Shown here: piece by piece, positions 54,924 to 64,000 of the stretch
Layout of the letters: each line of letters begins with the position of its first letter
Numbering within the stretch: position 1 is the stretch's first letter
Notes under the pieces: generated by a model
What the model saw: only the letters and a program-made list of their open reading frames with translations
Databases searched by the model: none
Told to the model about the DNA's origin: nothing
Position numbers and translations under genes: made by a program
Source: Oreohelix idahoensis
Taxonomy: Eukaryota > Mollusca > Gastropoda > Stylommatophora > Oreohelicidae
Direction of reading: 5' to 3'
Length of the DNA: 64,000 nucleotides
Assembly (NCBI GenBank): GCA_024509875.1
Contig: JAMPIV010012161.1
Span: 26,138 to 90,137, forward strand

Positions 54924-55571
54924 TTAAATGCGACATCTCCAAATTATAAAACGAAATTCCGAGAGTAAAAGAATTAATTTAAAATGGATGTCTGGTAGTG
55001 TCTTGGGAATTGAATTAAGCATAATCGCTTTGAAAATGTCTGGTTTTTTTCGTATGTGTGTCCAGTATGTCTTGTAAGATTGTCTGTGCTGGTGTAATTG
55101 TACTACATTTATAGAATTGTGTTCCTCACTTTCTCGTACATTTGCCTGGCACATCTTGCATCGTGATTTTCGTTTTAATCTGTGTGCTGCTCTTTTTGTG
55201 GTTGGTGTCATGTTATATAAAAGTCAATATGTGACTTCTCTGGCTTTTGGTGCGATGCTTTTGTTGTGAAGATCGGTGAAAATCTCAGTGTAATCTGTTA
55301 TAAAGTAAGTGTAACCTCTTTTAATTCTTAGGTGTAAAGGTGGTGCTTGTAACCTGTCTAAGTGTTTGTAAATTTTGTTTGTTTTCTGGTTAATTAAAAT
55401 TTCGTGTCCTCTGATGGCTTGTATGCATGTCCTGTAAAAGTGTGGTAGTGTGTCGTAATGGTGTGGGACATTGTTCTTTAGTGGCCTCAGTCTAGCAAGT
55501 CTAAGCCTTACGTAATAATGGGCTAGTGTGTGTTGTTCTGGGTCTCTTACTATATTTCCTACATGTCTGAT
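54924..55571 (-). pseudogene. Tx1-like LINE: C-terminal region
   Basis: Downstream of the reverse transcriptase the minus-strand frames are broken, but 55211-54924 is open and includes RAAHRLKRKSRCKMCQANVR followed by ESEEH, consistent with the C-terminal cysteine/histidine region of Tx1-like proteins. The intervening 55212-55571 carries shifted coding remnants. Confidence 0.6.
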
Positions 55572-56552
55572 TCAAAGTGCCTTTATTTTTGTTCTTATAT
55601 CCTGGAGGGCAACTCCCATGAATCTTTTCTCTTGCATGAGTGTTTGATGTTTAATGCTAAATAAATTGTGCCCAAAAACAAAACGCCTAATCTCCTTGTT
55701 TATCTCTGTCACCGTATGTTGTGGAGGGTCAAAGACTGTAGCAATGTAAATTATTTTTGGAATAATAAAACAGTTCACTATAGCACTTCTGGAAAAAATG
55801 GTTGTATTTTTGTATTTGTAGCGATGAAGTATGTCTGTGGTATATGCGACTAAGTTCTGCCATGTGACTTTGTGTGTGCGGTTCGGGTGAGATGGGAAGT
55901 ATATACCGTACAGTTTCATGTTTGTTGTTGACGTTAAATCAAAGGGAAAATCTGCTTTCTTTTTCCATCTGCCTATACCCATAATTGTAGACTTTTGGAC
56001 GTTTAATTTTGATCCACTACCTTTACCAAAAAGCGTGAAAGTGTCTAGAATATTTTGTATAGACCTATCATTGGGGGGAAAGAAGGTAGTATCGTCTGCG
56101 TAGGCAAGCAACTTTTGTTCCCCTTTACCTTGAATAAAAGTGCCTCTGATGTTACTGTCTTGGCTAATTTTCTCTAGCAGTGGTTCTAGAGCGAGTACAT
56201 AGAGTAGAGGAGAAAGGGGACATCTCTGCCTAACAGATCTTGTCAGCCCAAAAGCCCCAGTAAATGAATGATTTACCAAAATCTTGCGTTCAAGTTTTGT
56301 GTATATAATTTCAATCCACTTTCTAAAGTATTTACTAATGTTGCAGTGTAGTAAAGTTTTATGGAGGTGTGAGGGGGATATTCTGTCAAAGGCTTTTTCC
56401 TGGTCTAGCGATAGGATTGGACGACTGGCAATTTCCTTCTGATGTGTGTAGGTGATGATGTCTCTTATGAAGTGTGCGCGCCGTGCTGATGAATGTATTT
56501 CTGTGCTGGACACTACACTTGTTTGGGTTTTCGTGTAATGAGTGTAGACCAT
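55572..56552 (-). pseudogene. Tx1-like LINE: reverse transcriptase
   Basis: This 326-codon frame contains RPILSLDQEKAFDRISPSHL (block A), SVRQRCPLSPLLYVLALEPL (block B; relatives usually have Gly where the second Arg stands) and LLAYADDTTFF (block C, 56092-56103, both Asp intact), followed by GSKLNVQKSTIMGIG and WQNLVAYTTDIL. The LDQEKAFDR and CPLSPLLYVLALEPL wording is typical of the Tx1 branch of L1-like LINEs. The N-terminal endonuclease is absent, so the copy is 5'-truncated near 56560. Confidence 0.88.
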
Positions 56553-56579
56553 GAAACGGTTTTTGAGTTTGTTTGTTTT

Positions 56580-58165
56580 AGGGTTTTGGCTAATAAACTT
56601 TTTCTAGTCGGTGTTGAAATGTAATGATATGAGGTGTTAGAGTTGCAAGTTTGATACGTCTGTCCGCTTCAAAATATCGATATATAATCATAGTCAACGG
56701 GGTTGAGTCAGGAGGTGACTAAAGAGATCGAGTGCGAGAAAATGGTTTACAAAATGTGCGTATGGAAATAGCGCACTGTTAGATTTTTCAAATATGGGGG
56801 ATAATAGTGTAAGCGGTTGTACTTTGAGACTAAGGGAAGCAACTGAGTTATGCTTCTTAAGTTAGGTCGTGGATTTAGTGTATAGAAAGTCAGAATGTTG
56901 TAATTATGATTTTGGAAATTTGCATACGCTATACTAAAAGACTTTAAAGGGAGAAGAATAGATGCATAGATTTATTTAGCGAAGGGAGGACAAATATTAT
57001 TATGTCCCTTAGGTATTTTGGGGTGAGTTGTTTTGGTGAATACAGAGTAAAGTGCACAGGCTTTTGCGCGAACGATTCGTGACAAAGTATGAGTTAGGAA
57101 GATTTTCGAATTGTAATGGTAAATTGAAGAAAATAAGTTAGGCAGTTGAGATTCAGACGCGATAAGCGTTAGAAGTTCAGTTCCAGACGCGATAGGCGTT
57201 AGATGGGAATTTGTTTTCTCTCTCATGTGTTAAAGAGCTGAATGAGTGCAAGATTTCTCCCAAGTTCCGAAGATCATCAGGTATGAATAAACTGTAGTAG
57301 CTGATAGATGTGTGAGACATAGACATTGGTAGAAATAGTCGACCCTGACGGTGTAGGTCAGTCTAGTAAAGATAGCCAAAACGATCACACAGTCTGTCGA
57401 AGATAAAACTCTGACCTAAAGTGAAAAATAACTTATCAAGCAGAGTGAGCTAACTCAGAGACAGTAACGTTTAAAAGAGACAATCAGCGGTTCTCAAGCC
57501 AGTTCTAGAGAGATATCAGAGTCAGTTACAGTAAGAAGAGAATGGCGGCTTAGATGAGACAATAAAGGAATGACAACGGGATGCAAGGACGATACGGTAT
57601 TTTAAATTTGATCATATAATAAAGCTGCTGTATAAAAGTTGGATACTACGGTGGAAGGTTGGGCAGAAGAATCTCCTTCCATTGCTGAGATGTGAATAGA
57701 TATAAATAATCATTTTCACATTCGTTACATCGTTGTTATAGTGCAATCTGTTCCATCGAGTTGAATCACCCACCATCTGTGCTCAGCTATTTGTATTCGT
57801 GTAGAGTAAATCACCATCATCATCAATCACCCACCGATAGGGCCGTGATTGAACACCCACTACACATCTACACCATCAACAGTCACGGCCACACAATGAT
57901 GAACTCTTTACTGATGTTAACATGCAGTAGGGATAACAGCTAAAGGAGTAGACCCGCTGTAGTGCTCTTGACAAATATGCAGGATAACACTTGGAGTTCC
58001 TACTTCTATGTTGATCGAATCGAACCCTCTAGGCCTTCAGAAATTACACAACTGGACAATTGACTTGGTCAAGGCAGGCTGCCACAATACACAAATAGTG
58101 AAAGTAGTCGTGACTAGCTCTTGTCTCTGTCCACCATGCAAAAACTGATTTCGTGTGTGTCCACA
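56580..58165. other. Non-coding; shares motifs with 63190-64000
   Basis: CAGACGCGATAAGCGTTAGA (57151) and CAGACGCGATAGGCGTTAGA (57184) are an internal 33-bp duplication; CAGACGCGATAGCGTCTAGA occurs at 63871. ATC-rich runs lie at 57813-57830. No protein recognised; it may belong to an LTR-like family. Confidence 0.4.
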
Positions 58166-58171
58166 TTCACA

Positions 58172-59535
58172 TTTCTTCTTCTTCTTTGATCCTTAGCCGC
58201 CGACCGTCAAAGTAGTCAGTGGCCATTATGCCTGGTGGCGTATTGTAGGGCAACAACAAATTGATTCCACTTTGCTCGGTCGGCGGCCATCCTTCGTACA
58301 GTGCCCCAACTCTGGTTCATTCTTTGCATCTCAGCCTTCACAGTCCTCCGCCAAGTTGTTTTTGGTCGGCCTCTCTTTCGTTTTCCTTCAGGGGTCCATA
58401 GCATAGCTGTTCTTGTGATGGCATCGGGGTCTCTTCTGAGGACATGGCCAACCCAGCTCCAGCGTCTGCCAGCTATGATGGTGTGCATGTCCTCTTGCTT
58501 GCTCCGAGTAAGCAGATGTTGGTTGGTGATGGTATTCGGCCAAAAGATTCGGAGAATTTTTCTTAGGCATGTTGTGTGAAAAGAGGACAATTTCGACATT
58601 TCCTTCTCTGTAACTCTCCAGCATTCCGCGCCATAGAGAATCACAGAAAGCACACAGCTCTGATATAATCCTAATTTTGTGCTTTTGCTGTACTGAGAGG
58701 ACTTCTGCTCACATTGAGCGTCATGACCTCTGTCTTCTTTAGGTTGATGTTCAAGCCCACCTGCTGGCTATACTTATTGAGTCTATCCGTTTTTTCCTGG
58801 ATGTGTTGATGTGAATGTGCTAGCAGTGCAATGTCATCTGCATATTCCAGATCTTCCAATGTAGAAAATGTAGTCTATCTTATTCCTCTTGGATTGCCCT
58901 CTGTTGTCTGGCGCATCACCCAGTCTATGACTGTTAAAAATAGAGTGGTTGATAAGGGGTATCCCTGTCGTACTCCTGTCTTCACTTCAAAGGTTAGGTT
59001 GCTCTGCCCAATGCTACACGTAAAGTTGGCATAAAGGATTTTCATGATTGACACTATGCAGCTTGGAATTCCATAAGCAATCAGTATTTTCCATAAACTG
59101 TCCCTACGTATACAGTCAAAAGCCTTTCCAAAATCAACGAAATTAATGTACAGCTGTCTTTGCCATTCTGAGCACTTCTTTATAATGTTCCTGAGGGTAA
59201 ATATATGATCTACACATCTTCAGTTCTTTCTAAATCCTGCTTATTCTTTCCTCAGTTTGTGGTCTACTGCTTTTGACATTCTCTGTATAATTATCCTGCC
59301 TAGTATTTTGCTGGGAACTGAGAGAAGAGTGATTCCTCTCCAATTATTGCAGTCTGCAAGATCTCCCTTCTTGGGCAATTTGACAATTATTCCTTTTCTC
59401 CATTCTGTTGGTGTTGTCCCTGTTTTCCAGACTTGTGCAAATAGTGGTTCTAATAGTTCTGCTGCTAGCTCTTGGTCTGTCTTAAATAGCTCTGCATTTA
59501 AGTTATCATGACCATTTTCCATTCTTTAACCCTTT
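58172..59535 (-). pseudogene. RTE-like LINE C, reverse transcriptase to 3' end
   Basis: From 59522 the minus strand reads DNLNAELFKTDQELAAELLE, WRKGIIVKLPKKGDLADCNN and WRGITLLSVPSKILGRIIIQ. After a stop near 59240 come the block A region (INFVDFGKAFDCIRR, about 59130), TGVRQGYPLS (about 58970), LEYADDIALLAHS (block C intact, about 58850), ILYGAECWRVTEKEM, WSWVGHVLRRDPDAITRTAM and GKRKRGRPKTTWRRTVKAEM, ending at TGA near 58214. A (GAA)n tail (plus-strand TTCTTCTTCTTC at 58171-58184) marks the 3' end. The N-terminal endonuclease is missing; several frameshifts. Confidence 0.87.
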
Positions 59536-59728
59536 GATACATTCAAATTTAGCGCGACTTAAATAGCGTTGCGTCCGGCGTAAGTTAGAACTATGACTTC
59601 ACTAGAGCTTGGTGTGCGATTTTACTTTGCTGAACTGGTACATTTTGGTCATCTGTGCATTTCAATACCCACGATTCTTCGTCGTGCTCATCTCCTACCC
59701 CAGCTATTGTTTCCATCCTTATCGCTTT

Positions 59729-60005
59729 GGAGCCACGGTGGCGCAGTGGTTAGTGCACTGGCTTCCTAGCACGGTGGTCCATGGTTCGATCCCCAGTTGA
59801 GGTGGGATTTTTTAGACCGAGAACCGCTCCGGGGTCGACCCAGCCTCATGAATTGGGTACCAGAAAAACTCTGGGAAGGTTAAGGCGGCCGGCGTGATGC
59901 TGACCACTTCCCCCCTAGTGTGCCGATGGTCAAGAAAATATGGGCCTAACACCGTATTCCCAATATGCCTCAATAGGCGTGTAACGGGATCCTTCCTATT
60001 TTTTG
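59729..60005 (+). mobile_element. tRNA-derived SINE (family 2)
   Basis: The head reads GGAGCCACGGTGGCGCAGTGGTTAG-like with an A box and a good B box, GGTTCGATCCC (59783-59793), spaced as in a tRNA. The body contains GGGGTCGACCCAGCCTCATG and AATTGGGTACC, shared with the SINE at 13212-13590. Pol III transcription from this internal promoter is expected for the family. Ends near a T-rich stretch at about 60000. Confidence 0.8.
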
Positions 60006-60320
60006 TTATCTCTTTTTATCAAGCAGAAGCGTAGCTTTCTTCCCATACATAATTTATCGAAAAAAGTTCAGCTTTCGATTAGCTCTGCTTTGCAAAACGT
60101 TGCAGTGTAGCCCTATTTTGCTAACCAACTTGACACACGTAACTTGCTATTTATCTCCGAAAATACAGCAAGCATTACACTTTGTTAATATTATCCACAT
60201 ATTACGTTTGTTTCCTCCTTGAACCAAAGGATTAAGTGAATTTCACTATGTTCATCAGTATTATTATACTACTACTGAAACGATGCAGTCCTAACACAAA
60301 TGTTTTCGCTGCCATTTTTC
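60006..60320. other. No gene recognised
   Basis: AT-rich sequence between the SINE and the R2-like fragment. Confidence 0.4.
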
Positions 60321-61160
60321 CAGTGTAAGTTAGGCCAATGGACTACATGGTAAGGAGCCCTGCAGAGGTCCTTGACATGGAATGATATATGGCATATGGC
60401 ACCTCTTAGGCTCAGCTTCGTTGTTAGATCAATGTATGACCTGCTACCGTCGGCTACCAACCTTGTGAAATGGGGAAAGTTGGATGATGAGCAGAGCCCC
60501 CTGTGCCAGGGGAGGCAGACACTCGAACACGTGCTCTCAGCGTGTAAGGTGTCATTAGGGCAAGGGCGATACACTTGGCGCCATAACAAAGTGCTAAATG
60601 AGCTAGCTGCGACAATAGATCTGGCAAGGATGAAGGCGAATAGCAAACCCAGGCCGAGCACCGCAAATACATACTTTCTGAGGGCAGGAAAGTCAGCACA
60701 CCCCAAACCGAGTAAACCTGGTAGCAGTTTACCATCTCTTCTTGATTGTGCAAACGACTGGGAGCTGGCGGTAGACCTACCTGGACGAGGGGCATATCCA
60801 GAGAGTATCAGAAAATCGCGGAGACGGCCGGATATAGTGCTTCATTCTTCATCAACACTTCAGGTCATACTGATTGAACTGACCGTGCCATCTGAATCCA
60901 GATTAGACGAGCAACATTCGTTCAAAGCGGCCAAGTATAGTGATGTGGCCGAGGATCTGAGACACGATGGGTTCACTGCAAGGGTCATGGTTGTTGAAGT
61001 GGGCGCAAGAGGGCTTGTGGCTGCATCAGTGTATGATCTATGGAAACTGTTGGGGCTAAAGGGACAGGCGAGAACAAGAGCACTGAAGAGGCTTAGTGAA
61101 ACTGCCGAAAAGGCATCAGGCTGGCTGTGGAACAACCGCAAAGGGCAATGGAAATCGTGA
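60321..61160 (+). pseudogene. R2-like LINE C-terminus: zinc motif and restriction-like endonuclease
   Basis: The frame ending at TGA 61158-61160 is open from a TAA at 60351-60353; coding similarity continues before that stop (QCKLGQWTTW). It shows ITW-type text TWNDIWHMAPLRLSFVVRSM, then SPLCQGRQTLEHVLSACK and GRYTWRHNKVL (a Cys/His motif; a Cys is expected where the first Ser stands) and, about residues 140-185, RRRPDIVLHSSS and VILIELTVPSE, which fits the PD...E core of the restriction-like endonuclease of R2/NeSL-type LINEs. The reverse transcriptase is missing, so this is a 5'-truncated copy. The endonuclease part itself is uninterrupted for about 268 codons. Confidence 0.7.
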
Positions 61161-61866
61161 CAATAAACACTGCGGTACAGAAAACACCAGGAATTTTTCT
61201 AAGTCTACAATACGCTGAGTTGTTTGGTGTACTAGTGAAGGGGCTGTGACTGAGGGGCAACAGACGGTGTATATTATAGGGGTGTCAATGTCAGAATTTC
61301 AGTGGCGAATGCGCAGTGGCTAGGCTCGGCGGCTTCGCGATGGTGTCTCTTAGTGTGTGCGACGGAACGAACGGATAATATTTGTCTTCTTTTCTTTGTT
61401 ACTTTCCACTATTGCCTCACGGCTGGCGGAGTTTTGTGGATTAAGTTTGCTTACCATAAAGTGAAATGGGTTCATTTTTTCGATACAAGACAAAGGAGGC
61501 TGAGACGCTTGGGAGTCATGCCTACCCAAAGTGGGCCCGCCCCCTTAGAGTGTAAGGAGTATAGGGCCGAAACACTTGTCCGACTGGGGTGAGGGACTAC
61601 TTCTGATGATCAAGATTGCCTCATGTTGCAGCATCGCTCTATAAAGAGTTGCCTATACATCATAGGCATCGCGGTTGTCAGATGCGCTGGCCGGCAGGGA
61701 ACATGGGGGCACTGGTCGCTAATTCGAAAAACACTATAGGCAATTCCCCAATTTATGGTGTTTTTCATTCTTCGGACATAGTGTCAGTGAATGGAATCAA
61801 TAGCAGGCAAAAGTTTACAAACTGGTTTACCATGGAGTTGACGAAAATTTAAAAATTGTAAAAAAT
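61161..61866 (+). other. Probable 3' untranslated region of the R2-like LINE
   Basis: It follows the endonuclease stop directly and ends in an A-rich run (61848-61866). A peptide-like RRLRRLGVMPTQSGPAPLEC is readable at 61494-61550 but has no known function. Boundary inferred. Confidence 0.4.
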
Positions 61867-62507
61867 TGCTTTAATCTCAGAAAGTAGATAACTGAGCAAT
61901 GATGAGTTGTTGGAGCTGGAGAATGATCGCCCAAGGGAAGAAGAAAAGGCACAACAACATACACCAACCGCAGCAACAACTACAATAAGAAGGCACAACA
62001 AAAATACACCAGCCAGCAAGCCTAACCACCAGATCGACAAATGACAGCAAAATGATTTACAAACGAAGTCCTTCTAAAATTCTTGAATCCTGCCCCCAGG
62101 ACGCTTTGAAAGAACAAGATAATCTAACATGGCCAGGAGCCATTATGGTCAGTAGGAAAAATGTGTTACCCCGAGCACTCAATTGTTCCTCCTGAGCAGA
62201 GGAAAGACACCAAAATACTAAACTCCTGGATACATTCTTCAGGAATAAACAAATTCATTGCTGCCATATTCTGCTTCTCATTCAGATTGACTTACCATTC
62301 CTATTTTCCTTCATTCAGTTAGAACGTTGATGAGAGAAATGGAGAAGGCGATGGTTTCCTGCTTTTTCATTGTTGAATAATTTGTCAATGTTTTTTTTAA
62401 TTCTGGCATCTACAGTACATGAAACTTAATATTGAATGGGATATTTTATTTAAATTGCTATATTATTTATTAAATGTTATTTAATTTTTACTATTAATAG
62501 GAGGTAT
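61867..62507. other. No gene recognised
   Basis: AT-rich with CAACAA-rich parts (61950-62000); nothing supported. Confidence 0.4.
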
Positions 62508-63192
62508 TGTTGTGTACGGAGTGGCTAAGAGGAATGGCGTCCGACAATTCGACAGGTACGGGCTCTCAGATAAGAGCGAAAACATAGTATGTCCCGTGTG
62601 CAAGTTGCGCACGTTAAAAATCCAACGGCAGTTGGAAATCGTAAAGAGTAGGTCATAAGGCCGCTGCCCTGACAAAATTAGAAACCTACCCACTACAAAA
62701 ATGTTTTTAGAAAGTGTGATTTCTATATACTTCTTCTTCTTCCTCGTTCGTCCTGAAAAGGACAGTTTTTGCGTTGTGTCTGTTTACGCCTAAGCTGTGA
62801 TATCTGCACCTTTCGGTCGACACATCCGACTTCTGCACGGCATTTTTTGGGGCCGGGTTTGCCTTCCCACTGCGATCCCTACTCGCTCAGCCAGACTGCA
62901 GTGATGCAATCTGTTTCCAGGACCACCACGTGGAGGTGGAATAGGGTCTTGACCAACTCTGGTTCGCTGATCCTGATACAAGCAGTCAAGCTGTGGGTCG
63001 CTGACTGCATTCTCTATTGCTGCATCTTTGGGTCCCATTCCTATATACACACATTGGGACTCTCGCCGGTGCTACATAGTTCGTGCACTGTGCTGAGATC
63101 CTCCTTGTGTGATCTAAGTGAGGAGATCGGAGCACTGAGGGAGTTGTCCGTGTGCAATGAAGATAGTTCTTAAAACCAAACCAAACCAAACG
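62508..63192 (+). mobile_element. tRNA-derived SINE (family 1), plus copy, interrupted
   Basis: The head GGAGTGGCTAAGAGGAATGG matches the A-box region of the copy at 12310-12965; the body (CAACGGCAGTTGGAAATCGT, AGGCCGCTGCCCTG, CGTGCACTGTGCTGAGATCC) matches it in inverted orientation. The 3' tail is a clear (AAACC)n at 63173-63192. A 306-bp LINE 3' end is inserted at 62731-63036. Confidence 0.75.
62731..63036 (-). mobile_element. RTE-like LINE 3' end nested in the SINE
   Basis: On the minus strand it ends in (GAA)n next to 62731 (plus TTCTTCTTCTTCC) after GACGAACGAGGAAG. It is flanked by a 12-bp direct repeat, ATTTCTATATAC (62719-62730) and ATTCCTATATAC (63037-63048). The other SINE copy lacks it. 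It is 5'-truncated with no catalytic domain. Confidence 0.75.
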
Positions 63193-64000
63193 GTATTGAT
63201 GGAACGCATTCCCCTTACTTTAAATAATTTTTAATCAGAAAATGATTTTCAATTTACGAGATTTCTCTTTACGTGAGGGTCTCAGGTCAACGCCTCTATC
63301 GCGTTAAAAATAAAGAACTACGATGAAGTGACAGTGGATAATGAACATAACAGCTTTTTACAGAAATAAAGCGTAATAAACACCTTTTTATTCATAATAG
63401 TTTTACTTTTGAAAAAAAAAAACACGTTCAGTTGTCACACTTCATCGCTAGATACGGTCGCTTTTCAGACATAATGTAAACCGTTGGGAGTGGTGAAAAG
63501 AATAAAACAATCGGCACTTGTTTATTTACTTTTTTTTAGGAGACTGAGTTTTTCATTAAACCGACTTTGGATTTATAGTCACAAGAGAAGTAATCAATAG
63601 AACGAGAACGAGGGGAGTAAGGAAAAGGTAAGAGTAATTTGCTTACGTCCTTGATCGCGGCTTGTTTGTCTGACCTCGGGTGAGGAATTCTAATGTAAAG
63701 TTTTTGTTTGGGGGTTTTTTTTTTTGGGTGTAGGGGATTTTTTCGACTAACGTTACTGTAAATTCACGTGTTTGGGTGAGTTGTTTGTGAGGGGGACAAA
63801 AGGTTGTTATAGAATGTTCGGGAGTAGGTGTTGTTGAAAATCGAAGTTTTAGGATTAAGTCGGTTAAATCCAGACGCGATAGCGTCTAGAAAGCAAGGTT
63901 TGCTTTGAGTGTGGATAGTTATTTAGAAAAAGGTGCCGTATTGCAGTTCATCTAGTGATAAAGCCAGAATGTTATGGATGACTTGCTATATAGACAAAAA
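63193..64000. other. Non-coding; possible Tigger-type end and LTR-like sequence
   Basis: AATTTACGAGATTTCTCTTT, ACGTGAGGGTC and ATCGCGTTAAAAATAAAGAAC (63250-63320) resemble a Tigger-type right terminus. The rest is AT-rich and shares CAGACGCGATAGCGT with 57150. No gene seen. Confidence 0.35.

Noticed and set aside
59729..59800. Functional tRNA gene
   Set aside because: Good B box, but no clean cloverleaf ends; the conserved SINE body continues directly.
60272..60706. 144-codon minus-strand frame
   Set aside because: It is a shadow of the plus-strand R2-like endonuclease region.
1..64000. A host biosynthetic, defence or signalling gene cluster
   Set aside because: Every long frame with a recognisable motif belongs to a transposable element; no exon-like host coding block was found on either strand.

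Overview
This window looks like intergenic or intronic DNA from a large, repeat-rich invertebrate animal genome. The mixture (Tc1 DD34E elements, RTE-like, I-group, Tx1-like and R2-like LINEs, a Gmr1-like Ty3/gypsy element and tRNA-derived SINEs with an AATGGGTACC core) best fits a lophotrochozoan, probably a mollusc; that assignment is inference from element families. I found no convincing host protein gene, rRNA or functional tRNA. Nearly all coding signal is transposon protein, and every copy has at least one break.

Layout. 1-5.5 kb: trinucleotide repeat, a Tc1 element whose transposase gene is split by a hAT-like insertion, a truncated foldback element and a 45-bp minisatellite. 5.5-15 kb: LINE and SINE remnants, (CT)n and (TTCG)n tails, a 36-bp minisatellite. 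15.6-19.7 kb: an RTE-like LINE (minus strand) lying in a degenerate CTAA repeat and carrying a deleted Tc1 relative. 19.7-23.6 kb: an LTR-like TG...CA insertion with a second RTE piece inside. 23.9-39.1 kb: one RTE-like LINE on the plus strand cut in three by a 9.6-kb Gmr1-like LTR retrotransposon (24086-33726) and by a second TG...CA insertion (34198-38639), which itself holds a foldback element (36237-37540). 39.1-41 kb: pogo-like fragment and a second Tc1. 41.7-50.1 kb: I-group LINE (minus) whose ORF1 is split by a 2.6-kb solo-LTR-like insertion. 51.7-52.7 kb: third Tc1 transposase. 53-56.6 kb: microsatellite and Tx1-like LINE. 58-61.9 kb: RTE-like LINE, SINE, R2-like endonuclease end. 62.5-63.2 kb: SINE with a LINE 3' end nested in it.

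The most notable items are the LTR retrotransposon with integrase upstream of reverse transcriptase, the foldback element built from tandem repeats that share a motif with the local SINE core, and the layered insertions whose order can be read from exact target-site duplications. Genes here do not cooperate in a host pathway; each acts in the mobility of its own element.
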